A DNA stretch of 23,724 bases from an uncultured Eubacteriales bacterium (GCA_900556935.1 USQL01000030.1:1-23724), one strand, 5' to 3'; positions 12,725 through 21,515 are shown, numbered from the stretch's first letter. Notes: generated by a model not told the origin, from the letters alone. Numbers and translations: made by a program.

Positions 12725-13946
12725 AATCGGTTCGATGCTGCTGTCCATTGCCTGCGCCTTTGCGCTGTGGCTGTATGTGATTACCTCCGTGAGCCCCGGC
12801 TCTACGGATACCTACTACAATATCCCCATTGTGTGGGAGGGCGAGTCGGTGCTGAACGAGCGGGGGCTCATGGTGACGGCGGTTTCCTCCAATACGGTAA
12901 ACCTCCGGCTGTCCGGCAACCGTTCGGACCTGAGCAAGGTCAATTCCGGCAACATCACCATCAAGGCGGACCTTTCGAAAATCTACGAGCCGGGAACCCA
13001 GATTTCTTTGAGCTATACCAGTCCCACCTTCCCGGGGGACGTGGCCAGCAACGCCTTCGTCATCGAGTCCAAGGAGCCGGACAACATCTACGTCACCGTG
13101 GTCAAGCGCGTCAGCAAGACCGTGCCCGTAGAGGTGGTCTGGGTGGGCACCACGGCGGAGGGCTTTATGATTGACCGGGAAAACCGGACTCTGGACTATC
13201 CGGAGGTCACGGTGACGGGCCCGGAGTCCGTGGTCAACACCATTGAAAAGGCCACCATTACGGTGGACCTGGACGGACGGCGGGAGTCCATCAGCGAAAG
13301 CTACAGCTATACCCTTTGCGACGGAAACGGGGACCCGGTGGATGCCAAGCTCATTACCACGGATGTGGAGCAGATCCGCCTGGATGTGACCATCCGGCGG
13401 GTGAAGGACCTGCGGCTGACCTACACCCTGAATCCCGGCGGCGGTGCCAACGAGGAAAACACCACGGTGAAGCTCAGCGCCGATACCATCCGGGTTTCCG
13501 GCAGCGAGGCGGCGCTGGAGAACCTGGGAGACACCCTCTCCATCGGCACCATCAATCTGGCGGACATTACCCACAACACGGTACTGACCTTTGGCCTGTC
13601 CCTGCCGGAGGGGGTTACCAACCTGACGGGGATTACGGAGGTCACGGCGGATATCTCCTTCCATGGCCTTTCCACCAAGGAAATGACGGTGGAGCAGATT
13701 CAGAGCGTCAATATCCCGGAGGGGCTGACAGTGGAGCTGATCACGGAAAAGCTGGCTGTCACCCTGCGGGGTCCCACGGAGCTCATCTCCAAGGTCACCC
13801 CCGAGGATGTAACGGCGGTGGTGGACTTTACGGGAGCCGAGGTCGGCACCTCCACCTTTAAGACAAGCCTTGCCTTGAGCGGCGGCTTTGAAAGCCTGGG
13901 AACCCTGAAGACAGAGAGCGTCTCTGCCAAGATTGAAAAGAAATGA
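12714..13946 (+). CDS. cdaR: YbbR-domain protein, CdaA regulator CdaR
   Basis: A 410-residue protein with one N-terminal membrane anchor (about residues 7-24, SMLLSIACAFALWLYVITS), followed by extracytoplasmic YbbR-like beta-rich repeats, probably four, for example around VTVTGPESVVNTIEKA and VTLRGPTELISKVTPEDV. CdaR binds and modulates the adjacent cyclase in characterised Bacillota. The start ATG lies inside the cdaA 3' end, with AAGGAG 10 nt upstream. yicC follows after only 12 nt. The family call is secure. The regulatory sign (activation or inhibition) cannot be read. Confidence 0.9.
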   Translation: MKRKIGSMLLSIACAFALWLYVITSVSPGSTDTYYNIPIVWEGESVLNERGLMVTAVSSNTVNLRLSGNRSDLSKVNSGNITIKADLSKIYEPGTQISLSYTSPTFPGDVASNAFVIESKEPDNIYVTVVKRVSKTVPVEVVWVGTTAEGFMIDRENRTLDYPEVTVTGPESVVNTIEKATITVDLDGRRESISESYSYTLCDGNGDPVDAKLITTDVEQIRLDVTIRRVKDLRLTYTLNPGGGANEENTTVKLSADTIRVSGSEAALENLGDTLSIGTINLADITHNTVLTFGLSLPEGVTNLTGITEVTADISFHGLSTKEMTVEQIQSVNIPEGLTVELITEKLAVTLRGPTELISKVTPEDVTAVVDFTGAEVGTSTFKTSLALSGGFESLGTLKTESVSAKIEKK

Positions 13947-13958
13947 GGAGATTGGAGC

Positions 13959-14837
13959 ATGGTTAAAAGCATGACCGGATATGGCCGGGCCGTGGAAACG
14001 GTTAACGGCCGGGAGTTTACCGTGGAGGTGCGCTCCGTGAACAACCGGTACTTGGACTGCACTGTCAAGCTGCCCAGGGGGCTGTCCTTCGGCGAGGATG
14101 CCGTGAAGCAGGCGGTGAAGGCCTCCATTTCCCGGGGCAAGGTGGACGTGCTTGTCTCCGTCCGGGCAGAGGGAGCCCAGGAGACCGCTGTCAGCCTGAA
14201 TAAGCCCATGGTGGAGGGGTACCTGGCCGCCATGAAGCAGATGAAGCAGGACTACGGCCTTGCCGGGGACATCACCGTCTCCATGCTCTCCGCGCTTCCC
14301 GAGGTGTTTCTGCTGGACAAGCCCCAGGTGGATGAGGAGCAGCTCCTGCAGGACTTCCTGGGGGTTGCGGAAAAGGCCCTGACCGCCTTTGATGCCATGC
14401 GCGCCACCGAGGGCAAGGCCCTGGAAAACGACCTGCGGAGCCGGGGCCAGACCATCCTGTCTCTTGTGGAACAGGTAGAGGGCGGCAGCGCCCAGACCGT
14501 GGAGGACTACAGGACACGCCTGGAAAACAAGCTCCGGGAGGTTCTGGCCAGCACCGCCATCGACGAAAGCCGCATCCTCACCGAGGCGGCGATCTTTGCC
14601 GACAAGGTGGCGGTGGACGAGGAGACCGTCCGTCTGCGCAGCCATTTGGACCAGATGAACACCATGCTCACAACCGGCGGCCCCATTGGCCGGAAGCTGG
14701 ACTTTTTGCTCCAGGAGATGAACCGGGAGGCCAACACCATCGGCTCCAAGTGCTCCGATGTGCGGCTGGCCCGGGTGGTTGTGGAAATCAAGGCCGAGCT
14801 GGAAAAGATTCGGGAGCAGACCCAGAACATCGAGTAA
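13959..14837 (+). CDS. yicC: YicC/YloC family endoribonuclease
   Basis: A 292-residue protein of the YicC/YloC family. The hallmark N-terminus MVKSMTGYGRA and the following EVRSVNNRYLD are exact family features. The C-terminal half contains the YicC-type (DUF1732) region with GGPIGRKLDFLLQEMNREANTIGSKC. YicC of enterobacteria and YloC of Bacillus have been reported as endoribonucleases acting on single-stranded RNA. It lies 12 nt after cdaR and 9 nt before remA, in the usual yicC-remA-gmk-rpoZ order of Bacillota. Confidence 0.94.
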   Translation: MVKSMTGYGRAVETVNGREFTVEVRSVNNRYLDCTVKLPRGLSFGEDAVKQAVKASISRGKVDVLVSVRAEGAQETAVSLNKPMVEGYLAAMKQMKQDYGLAGDITVSMLSALPEVFLLDKPQVDEEQLLQDFLGVAEKALTAFDAMRATEGKALENDLRSRGQTILSLVEQVEGGSAQTVEDYRTRLENKLREVLASTAIDESRILTEAAIFADKVAVDEETVRLRSHLDQMNTMLTTGGPIGRKLDFLLQEMNREANTIGSKCSDVRLARVVVEIKAELEKIREQTQNIE

Positions 14838-14846
14838 GGAGGGGCT

Positions 14847-15110
14847 ATGAAGCTCATCAACATCGGTTTTGGCAGTATGCTGGCGGCAAGCCGGGTGCTG
14901 GCCATTCTGGGGCCGGATTCCGCCCCCATCAAGCGGATTGTGCAGGAGGCCAAGGACAGAGGGATGCTCATTGATGCCTCCTACGGCCGGAAGACCCAAA
15001 GCGTCATTCTCATGGACACGGACCATGTGATTTTATCCGCCCTGTCTCCGGAGACCCTCACCGCCCGGTGGACGGGAAACGAGACGGCGGAACAAGAGGA
15101 GAGAGAGTAA
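14847..15110 (+). CDS. remA: Extracellular matrix regulator RemA (DUF370)
   Basis: An 87-residue protein matching RemA across its length (KLINIGFGSMLAASRVLAI, AKDRGMLIDASYGRKTQSV, DHVILSALSPETL). RemA is a small oligomeric DNA-binding protein known in Bacillus to activate biofilm matrix and osmoprotection genes. The acidic C-terminal tail (ETAEQEERE) is short. AAGGAGG-like sequence lies about 5 nt before the ATG, and the stop is immediately followed by the GTG start of gmk. Targets in this organism are unknown. Confidence 0.94.
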   Translation: MKLINIGFGSMLAASRVLAILGPDSAPIKRIVQEAKDRGMLIDASYGRKTQSVILMDTDHVILSALSPETLTARWTGNETAEQEERE

Positions 15111-15653
15111 GTGGGAAAACTGATCGTGATTTCCGGAGCCTCCGGGGTTGGAAAGGGCACGGTTGTAAAAGCGATGATGGCACAGCGGGAGGACCTCTAT
15201 TTCTCCGTATCTGCCACCACCCGTCCCCCCAGACCCGGAGAGGTGGACGGAAAGGACTATTATTTTGTAACCCGGGAAGAATTTGAAAAAATGATTGCCC
15301 GGGGGGAGATGCTGGAATACGATGAGCACGCCCAAAATTACTACGGCACCCCCAAGGCCCAGATTGAGGAAAAACGGAGCCGGGGCCATGTACTATTGGA
15401 CATTGAGCCCAACGGGGCCAAAAATGTGAAGAAGAACTACCCCGAGGCCGTTCTGATTTTTGTCATGCCCCCCTCGGTTGAGGAGCTGGAGCGCCGTCTC
15501 CGGGGCCGGAACGACACCCCGGAGGACCAGATCCAGCTGCGCATGGAGCGGGCGGTCTGGGAGATGGAGCAGCGGGTATGGTATGACTACGTGGTGGTCA
15601 ACGACGATGCCCAGCGCTGCGCCCGGGAGATTCTGGAGATTATCGAAAAGTAA
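15111..15653 (+). CDS. gmk: Guanylate kinase
   Basis: Phosphorylates GMP to GDP with ATP, essential for GTP supply. The P-loop is GASGVGKGT (9-17). The GMP-binding region SATTRPPRPGEVDGKDYYF, DIEPNGAKNVK and RLRGRNDTPEDQIQLRM in the lid complete the family. At 180 residues it is slightly shorter than the usual 190-210, missing some of the C-terminal tail. The GTG start directly abuts the remA stop, with GAGGAG 9 nt upstream. An inverted-repeat element, not a gene, follows. Confidence 0.95.
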   Translation: MGKLIVISGASGVGKGTVVKAMMAQREDLYFSVSATTRPPRPGEVDGKDYYFVTREEFEKMIARGEMLEYDEHAQNYYGTPKAQIEEKRSRGHVLLDIEPNGAKNVKKNYPEAVLIFVMPPSVEELERRLRGRNDTPEDQIQLRMERAVWEMEQRVWYDYVVVNDDAQRCAREILEIIEK

Positions 15654-15667
15654 CCTGTCGGTATCTG

Positions 15668-15895
15668 CGAATTCGCCCGGGATTTCGGTCCCGATGACCT
15701 GTACTGCCCTCATCCACCGCCGCGGCGGTCCCCCTTCCCCAAGGGGAAGGTTGAGAATTCCAATTTCGTTTTTTGCCTGAAATAGAAAGTCAGGACGGAG
15801 TCCGAGACCTTGCCTTCCCTCTGGGGAAGGGGGACCGCGAAGCGGTGGATGAGGGCGGCACGCAGAACCGGTGAGGAAGAACCCGGGCGAATTCG
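15668..15895. repeat. Long imperfect inverted repeat between gmk and rpoZ
   Basis: Outer arms CGAATTCGCCCGGG (15668-15681) and CCCGGGCGAATTCG (15882-15895) are perfect reverse complements. Inner arms CCCTCATCCACCGC (15707-15720) and GCGGTGGATGAGGG (15842-15855) are also perfect, continuing through CGGTCCCCCTTCCCC and its partner. The centre is AT-richer. No ORF lies in it. It is probably a non-autonomous repeat. It may also end transcription from gmk. The remainder of the 312-nt gap (15896-15965) holds only the rpoZ ribosome binding site. Confidence 0.8.
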
Positions 15896-15965
15896 TATGC
15901 GCCGCTTATCCGCAAACAATAACACACGAGAATATATCGCAAATGACTTATGGAGGAATTTGAAA

Positions 15966-16172
15966 ATGCTGTATCCACCTGTTGCTGACCTGTTGACCAA
16001 AGTTGAGAGCCGCTATCTGCTGGTGAACCTGGTAGCCCATCGGGCCCGTCAGATTGCCGCCGAGGCGGAGGAGTTTCACGAGGACCTGCCCGAAAAGCCT
16101 GTGACCATGGCCATTCAGGAGGTTGCCGACGGCGAGCTCAGCGCCACCGTCAAGGAAGAATACAAGCGCTAA
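15966..16172 (+). CDS. rpoZ: DNA-directed RNA polymerase omega subunit
   Basis: A 68-residue omega subunit that helps assemble RNA polymerase and interacts with the beta-prime subunit. The helical core reads SRYLLVNLVAHRARQIAAEA, followed by KPVTMAIQEVADGEL, both characteristic. GGAGG lies 9 nt before the ATG, after the repeat. The position between gmk and priA is the conserved one. priA begins 22 nt later. The frame continues upstream without a convincing start, so the short form is correct. Confidence 0.92.
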   Translation: MLYPPVADLLTKVESRYLLVNLVAHRARQIAAEAEEFHEDLPEKPVTMAIQEVADGELSATVKEEYKR

Positions 16173-16194
16173 GTTTTTAGCGGGAGGAAGAAGC

Positions 16195-18645
16195 ATGGTA
16201 GCCGGAATTGCGGTGTCCGCCGCAACCTTTGCCATTGACAAGCTCTATTCCTACCGGATTCCGGAGGGAATGGCGCTGTCCTCCGGCTGCCGGGTCCAGG
16301 TGCCCTTTGGCCGGGGCAATACCGATGCCGAGGGCATCGTGGTCACCGTGGGGCCGGGCGACGGGGAGAAGCTCAAAGAGGTTTTGCGGGCTCTGGACGA
16401 GGAGCCCATGCTTTCACCCCTGCAGCTGAAGCTGGCGGCATTTCTGAGGGAGCGGTATTTCTGCACTTTTTACGACGCCGCCCGGGCCATGCTTCCGGCG
16501 GGGCTCTGGTTTAAAGCGGAGGATACCTATTCTCTGACGGAGGACCGGAGCTGGGAGACCGCAAATATCCGAAAGGAAGGGGCGCTGCTCCTTCTGACCA
16601 CCCTGCGGGATCTGGGCGGTGCGTGCCGGGAGCCGGCGCTCAGCGCTTGCATCCCGGAGGAGGAAAAACGGCGGGAGGTACTAACCTACCTTGCCAAAAA
16701 GAAATGGATTACCGCCCGCAAGGAGCTTCTGCAAAAGACCCGGGACAAGACCGAGCGCATCGCCACCCTGGCGGTGCCGGCGGAGGAGGCGATGGCCTTT
16801 GCTATGAGCCGCTCCAAGGGAGCCGACATGCAGAGAAGCGTATTAAAGCTTCTTTGCGGCGTGGGCTCTGCCAGCGTCAAGGATATCTGCTATTACACAG
16901 GGGCCTCCGCCCGGTGCGTTTCCAGGCTGCAAAGCCTGGGGTATGTGGAGCTGGGGGAAAAAACCGTGCTTCGCTGCCGGGAGATTCCCAAAACCCCGGT
17001 GCAAAAGCCCCTGGTTCTGAACCGGGAGCAGGAGAAGGCCTTTGCGGGCCTTTCCCGGCAGGCCCGGGATGATGCCCCGGGGGTGGCGCTTCTTTACGGC
17101 GTGACCGGTTCCGGCAAGACCTCGGTCTATATCCGCCTGATTGAGGATACCCTGGCCCGGGGCAGGAGCGCCATTTTGATGGTGCCGGAAATCGCCCTGA
17201 CCCCCCAGCTGCTGGGGCTGATGAGCGCCTGGTTTGACGACCAGGTGGCGGTGCTCCACTCCAGTCTCTCCGCGGGAGAGCGGTATGACCAGTGGAAGCG
17301 GGTCCGTGCCGGGCAGGCCCGGGTGATTGTGGGCACCCGCTCGGCGGTGTTTGCCCCCTGCGAAAACCTGGGGCTGGTGATTCTGGACGAGGAGCAGGAG
17401 CACTCCTATAAATCGGAGAACGCCCCCCGATACGCCGCCCGGGAGGTGGCCATGTGGCGGGGGGTGAAGGAAGGAGCCCTGGTGGTTCTGGGCTCCGCAA
17501 CCCCTTCCGTAGAGAGCATGTACCATGCCCGCCGGGGGGACTATACCCTCTATACCCTTCAAAACCGCTATAACGGCCGCCCTCTTCCGGAGGTTACGGT
17601 GGTGGATATGCGGGAAGAATTGAAGCTGGGAAACGACGGGACCCTGAGCTACCCTCTGCGCCAGGCCATTCACGACACCCTGCGGGATGGAAAGCAGGTG
17701 ATTCTGCTTCTCAACCGCCGGGGAAACGCAAGGGCTCTGGTGTGCGTGGACTGCCGGGAGACACCGGAGTGCCCCCGGTGCAGCGAGCGCCTGACCTATC
17801 ACAGCGCGAACAACCGGCTGATGTGCCACTACTGCGGCTTTTCCCAGCCGGTGCCCCAGCGGTGCCCCAAGTGCGGCGGGCCCTTAAAGACCCTGGGAAC
17901 CGGCACCCAGCGGGTGCAGCAGGAGCTGAGCGAGCTGTTTCCGGATGTGCAAACCGCACGGATGGATGCGGATACGGTCAGCGCCGCCAACCCCCACGAG
18001 GCGATTTTAAGCCGCTTCCGGGCGGGGGAGCAGCAAATTCTGCTGGGCACCCAGATGGTTGCCAAGGGGCTGGACCTGCCAAACGTCACCCTGGTTGGGG
18101 TGCTGGACGGGGACCTGAGCCTGTTCACCGGCGGCTTCCGGGCGGGGGAGACCACCTTTGACATGCTGACCCAGGTGGTGGGCCGGGCGGGCCGGGGGGC
18201 CTACGCCGGCCGGGCCGTGATTCAGACCATGGCCCCCAACCACGAGCTCATCCGCATGGCGGCACGCCAGGACTACGAAAGCTTTTACGAGCTGGAAATC
18301 CGCCTGCGGCAGATCCAGAACGCGCCCCCCTTTTTGGACTGCGTGACGGCGGCCTTCCAGGGCCGGACGGAGAGCCAGGTACTCCGGGGGGCGGCCAAAT
18401 TCCGGGATAGCCTGTTGCAGCTGCGAAAGAGCGGCAGCTTTGGCCCCCTTTTTCTGGAATGCCTGGGGCCCGCCCCCAGCCCGGTGCCGAAAATCAACTA
18501 TCAGTACCGCTACCGCCTGACCGTCCACTGTCGCCTGGACAAGGCCATGCGCGGGGCCCTGAGCTATGTACTCACGGCCTTCGGGAAGGACCGGGAAATG
18601 CGGGGTGTCAGCGCCTACCTGGACGTAAACGGTTTTGAAGGATAG
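16195..18645 (+). CDS. priA: Primosomal replication restart helicase PriA
   Basis: An 816-residue superfamily 2 helicase that restarts stalled replication forks by recognising fork DNA and loading the helicase loader. The N-terminal DNA-binding domain spans about 1-110 (KLYSYRIPEG). Walker A is GVTGSGKT (302-309) and Walker B is LVILDEEQ (394-401). All eight zinc cysteines are present as CVDC, CPRC, CHYC and CPKC (about 517-560). GTQMVAKGLDLPNV and VGRAGR complete the helicase motifs. The ATG at 16195 follows GGGAGG at 7 nt; the longer open frame upstream overlaps rpoZ and is rejected. The DEEQ at motif II replaces the more usual DEEH. Confidence 0.96.
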   Translation: MVAGIAVSAATFAIDKLYSYRIPEGMALSSGCRVQVPFGRGNTDAEGIVVTVGPGDGEKLKEVLRALDEEPMLSPLQLKLAAFLRERYFCTFYDAARAMLPAGLWFKAEDTYSLTEDRSWETANIRKEGALLLLTTLRDLGGACREPALSACIPEEEKRREVLTYLAKKKWITARKELLQKTRDKTERIATLAVPAEEAMAFAMSRSKGADMQRSVLKLLCGVGSASVKDICYYTGASARCVSRLQSLGYVELGEKTVLRCREIPKTPVQKPLVLNREQEKAFAGLSRQARDDAPGVALLYGVTGSGKTSVYIRLIEDTLARGRSAILMVPEIALTPQLLGLMSAWFDDQVAVLHSSLSAGERYDQWKRVRAGQARVIVGTRSAVFAPCENLGLVILDEEQEHSYKSENAPRYAAREVAMWRGVKEGALVVLGSATPSVESMYHARRGDYTLYTLQNRYNGRPLPEVTVVDMREELKLGNDGTLSYPLRQAIHDTLRDGKQVILLLNRRGNARALVCVDCRETPECPRCSERLTYHSANNRLMCHYCGFSQPVPQRCPKCGGPLKTLGTGTQRVQQELSELFPDVQTARMDADTVSAANPHEAILSRFRAGEQQILLGTQMVAKGLDLPNVTLVGVLDGDLSLFTGGFRAGETTFDMLTQVVGRAGRGAYAGRAVIQTMAPNHELIRMAARQDYESFYELEIRLRQIQNAPPFLDCVTAAFQGRTESQVLRGAAKFRDSLLQLRKSGSFGPLFLECLGPAPSPVPKINYQYRYRLTVHCRLDKAMRGALSYVLTAFGKDREMRGVSAYLDVNGFEG

Positions 18646-18672
18646 AATCGTGAAAAACGTTGACATAGGCCT

Positions 18673-18773
18673 GTAGGGGCGGCTACCAGCCGCCCGAAAG
18701 GTTTCGAGATAGAGCGATTGGTACAAAGAAGGCAGGTCCGTCAGCTGGCGGGCGGCATGGCAGCCGCCCCTAC
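18673..18773. repeat. Short inverted-repeat element between priA and def
   Basis: Perfect 12-bp ends GTAGGGGCGGCT (18673-18684) and AGCCGCCCCTAC (18762-18773). Each end also folds on itself (GGGCGGCTACCAGCCGCCC on the left; GGCGGCATGGCAGCCGCC on the right). There is no ORF. A related fragment lies near 245-270. Such GTAGGGGCGGC repeats look like a dispersed family. Confidence 0.75.
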
Positions 18774-18823
18774 GGAGGATTTGTTTTCGGTACCGCTGAT
18801 TTGTAGATGTAAGGAGAGAAACG

Positions 18824-19297
18824 ATGGGAATTCGGAAGATTATGACAGTGGAGGAGCCCTGCCTGCATAAGGTGTGCCGTCCGGTTGAGAAATTTGACGG
18901 GAAGCTCCACAAGCTGCTGGACGATATGAAGGAAACGCTCTTAGATGCCAATGGCGTTGGCCTGGCCGCCCCCCAGGTGGGGATTCTCCGCCGGGTGGTG
19001 GTGATAGACCTGGGCGACGAAATGCTGGAGCTGGTGAACCCGGAGCTGCTGGAAACCAGCGGCGAGCAGGAGGGGGCTGAGGGCTGCCTCAGCGTCCCCG
19101 GAAAGTACGGCCTGGTCAAGCGGCCCAATTTCGCCAAGGTCCGGGCGCAGGATCGGAACGGCGAATGGTTTGAGGCGGAGGGCGAGGAACTGATTGCCCG
19201 GTGCTTTTGCCACGAGCTGGACCACCTGGACGGCATTGTCTACACCGAGGTTATGGAGCGCTATCTCACCGATGAAGAGCTGAACGGGGAGGGCTAA
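18824..19297 (+). CDS. def: Peptide deformylase
   Basis: Removes the formyl group from the N-terminal methionine of new proteins. All three metal/active-site motifs are intact: GVGLAAPQVG (44-53), EGCLS with metal ligand Cys88, and HELDH (130-134). At 157 residues it is a short type of the family. AAGGAGA lies 7 nt before the ATG. fmt, which adds the same formyl group to initiator tRNA, starts 2 nt after the stop, so the formylation and deformylation enzymes are translationally linked. Confidence 0.96.
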   Translation: MGIRKIMTVEEPCLHKVCRPVEKFDGKLHKLLDDMKETLLDANGVGLAAPQVGILRRVVVIDLGDEMLELVNPELLETSGEQEGAEGCLSVPGKYGLVKRPNFAKVRAQDRNGEWFEAEGEELIARCFCHELDHLDGIVYTEVMERYLTDEELNGEG

Positions 19298-19299
19298 AA

Positions 19300-20208
19300 A
19301 TGCGCGTGGTATTTATGGGCACGCCGGACATTGCGGCCACGTGCCTGAAACGAATCCTTGCCGACGGGTTTGAGGTGGTGGGTGTATACACCCAGCCGGA
19401 CCGGCCCAAGGGACGGGGCATGAAGCTGACGGCCTCTCCTGTAAAGGAAGTGGCGCTTTCCGCGGGCATCCCCGTGTTCCAGCCCGAGACCTTCCGGGAG
19501 GAGGAGACGGTGCAGGCCCTTCGGGATTTAAAGCCTGACATCTGCGCGGTGGTGGCCTACGGAAGAATCCTGCCCCAGAAGGTATTGGACATCCCCACCT
19601 TCGGCTGCATCAATATCCACGCCAGCATTTTGCCCCAATACCGGGGCTCTGCCCCCTACCAGTGGGCGGTGCTGGACGGACAGAAGGAAACCGGCGTGAC
19701 GGCCATGTATCTGGTGCGGGAAATGGATGCCGGGGATATGATTGAGGTTTCCAAGACCCCCATCGGGGAAAATGAGACGGCGGGGGAACTCCTGGACCGT
19801 CTGGCGGAGCTGGGGGCGGCGCTTCTGAGCAAGACCCTGAGCCGCTTTACCCAGGGCCCGGTTCCCGCAACCCCCCAGGACGAAAGCCAGGTTTCCTACG
19901 CCCCCATGCTGGAAAAGACCATGTGTCCCATCGACTGGACAAAAACCGCCCAGCAGGTTCACGACCATGTCCGGGGCTTGCAGCCCTGGCCCGTGGCCAC
20001 CATGGAGCTGAAGGGCCAGCCCTTTAAGGTCCACGAGACCCGGATTGTTCCCGGCAGCGGTAAGCCCGGGGAAATCCTGGGGCTGACGAAGACGGGGCTG
20101 GTCATTGCCTGCGGCCAGGGGGCTGTGGAGATTCGCGTTTTGCAGGCCCAGGGCGGCAAGCGGATGGCGGCACCTGACTACTTCCGGGGTCACCCCCTGG
20201 AGGGCTGA
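19300..20208 (+). CDS. fmt: Methionyl-tRNA formyltransferase
   Basis: Formylates Met-tRNAi with 10-formyltetrahydrofolate. The protein has 302 residues. The N-terminal catalytic domain opens with MRVVFMGTPD and has the active-site trio Asn105, His107 (CINIHASILPQYRGSAP) and Asp143 (EMDAGD). The C-terminal tRNA-binding beta-barrel domain begins near residue 205 and contains GLQPWPVA. GGGAGG lies 7 nt before the ATG. The stop overlaps the rsmB start by one base (TGATG). Confidence 0.96.
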   Translation: MRVVFMGTPDIAATCLKRILADGFEVVGVYTQPDRPKGRGMKLTASPVKEVALSAGIPVFQPETFREEETVQALRDLKPDICAVVAYGRILPQKVLDIPTFGCINIHASILPQYRGSAPYQWAVLDGQKETGVTAMYLVREMDAGDMIEVSKTPIGENETAGELLDRLAELGAALLSKTLSRFTQGPVPATPQDESQVSYAPMLEKTMCPIDWTKTAQQVHDHVRGLQPWPVATMELKGQPFKVHETRIVPGSGKPGEILGLTKTGLVIACGQGAVEIRVLQAQGGKRMAAPDYFRGHPLEG

Positions 20209-21515
20209 TGGACGCCCGGGAAACGGCGCTGCGGGCGCTGATTACCTGCAGAAGACAGTCCGGCTGGAGCAACGCCGTTTTAAAGCAGACCATCGCCCAG
20301 GAGAAGCTGGATTCCCGGGACGCGGCCCTGGCCACCCGGCTGTGCTACGGCTTGGTGCAGAACCGGGGCAGGCTGGATTTTTATCTGGCCCAGCTGCTAA
20401 AGGGCTCTGTGAAAAAGCTCCACCCGGCGGTGCGGGATATCCTGCACCTGGGACTCTATCAGATTTATGATTTGGACAAGATACCGGACAGCGCGGCGGT
20501 GAACGAATCCGTCCGCCTTGCCCGGAAATACGGGGCCCCGGGCAGTGACCGTCTGGTCAATGGGGTTCTGCGCAATGCCGTGAGGACCAAGGGGGGGCTT
20601 CAAGAGCCTGTGTCCTATGCGGACAGGTACAGCCATCCCGAGGAACTCATCACCCTTTTGAAGGCGGCCCTGCCCAAGGGCACCCTGGAAAGCGTGCTGA
20701 TTGCCAACAATCAGGCACCTCAGACGGTTGTACAGGTTAATACACTGAAAATTACGCGGGAAGGACTTTTGGAGCGCCTGACGGCGGAAGGCGTAGCGGC
20801 CACGCCCCACGGCTGGATGCCGGACTGCCTGATTTTGGGCGGCACCGGCAGCATCGAAAAGCTTCCCTCCTTTCAGCAGGGCCTGTTTTATGTCCAGGAC
20901 CCGGCCAGCAAGCTCAGCGTTCAGTGCGCGGGGCTTCAGGAGGGCTTCCGGGTGCTGGACTGCTGCGCCGCCCCCGGGGGCAAGAGCTTTGCCGCGGCCA
21001 TCGCCATGCATGGCACCGGCAAGATTACCTCCTGCGACGTGCACCCCCACAAGGTCGGTCTGATTGAAAGCGGTGCGGACCGTTTGGGACTTGAAAATAT
21101 CACCGCCCGGCTTCAGGACGCGTCGGTATTCGTCCCGGAGTGGGGAGGACAGATGGACGCGGTGCTGGTGGATGCCCCCTGCTCGGGGCTGGGCATCATC
21201 CGCAAAAAGCCGGATATCCGCTACCGGGACCTGAAGGAGACGGAGGCCCTGCCGGAGCTTCAAAAAAGCATCCTGTGGAACCAGGCCCGGTATGTGAAAA
21301 AGGGCGGGGTGCTGCTGTATTCCACCTGTACCCTGCTCCCCAGGGAGAATGAGGAGGTTGTGGCGGCCTTTCTGGACGCGCACCCGGAATTTTCCCTGGA
21401 AAGGCTGGCGCTGCCCCCGGTATTCCCGGAAAACGAGACCGGGATGCTGACGCTCCTTCCGGGGCAAAGGGATACCGACGGCTTCTTTATTTCCAAAATG
21501 CGGAGGAATCGATGA
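20208..21515 (+). CDS. rsmB: 16S rRNA (cytosine-C5)-methyltransferase RsmB
   Basis: Methylates C967-equivalent of 16S rRNA (E. coli numbering). The protein has 435 residues. The N-terminal third is a NusB-like RNA-binding domain (ARETALRALITCRRQSG, LATRLCYGLVQNRGRLDFYL, AVNESVRLARKYG). The C-terminal Rossmann domain has the S-adenosylmethionine motif DCCAAPGGKS (about 250-259), the motif IV cysteine in DAPCSGLG (about Cys325) and the motif VI cysteine in YSTCTL (about 374). It is coupled to fmt in front and overlaps rlmN by 4 nt behind. It fits the usual def-fmt-rsmB-rlmN order. Confidence 0.95.
   Translation: MDARETALRALITCRRQSGWSNAVLKQTIAQEKLDSRDAALATRLCYGLVQNRGRLDFYLAQLLKGSVKKLHPAVRDILHLGLYQIYDLDKIPDSAAVNESVRLARKYGAPGSDRLVNGVLRNAVRTKGGLQEPVSYADRYSHPEELITLLKAALPKGTLESVLIANNQAPQTVVQVNTLKITREGLLERLTAEGVAATPHGWMPDCLILGGTGSIEKLPSFQQGLFYVQDPASKLSVQCAGLQEGFRVLDCCAAPGGKSFAAAIAMHGTGKITSCDVHPHKVGLIESGADRLGLENITARLQDASVFVPEWGGQMDAVLVDAPCSGLGIIRKKPDIRYRDLKETEALPELQKSILWNQARYVKKGGVLLYSTCTLLPRENEEVVAAFLDAHPEFSLERLALPPVFPENETGMLTLLPGQRDTDGFFISKMRRNR

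Noticed and set aside
12576..15026. 816-codon open frame on the minus strand across cdaA, cdaR and yicC
   Set aside because: It is antisense to three well-recognised genes. The translation is His/Gly/Gln-rich shadow sequence, which GC-rich codon use produces commonly.
18660..18688. TTGACA before the repeat preceding def, as a possible promoter
   Set aside because: The hexamer 17 nt downstream is CTACCA, which is not a -10 box, and it lies in the repeat arm.
18007..19236. 409-codon minus-strand frame across priA and def
   Set aside because: It runs antisense through two conserved genes and an inverted repeat.
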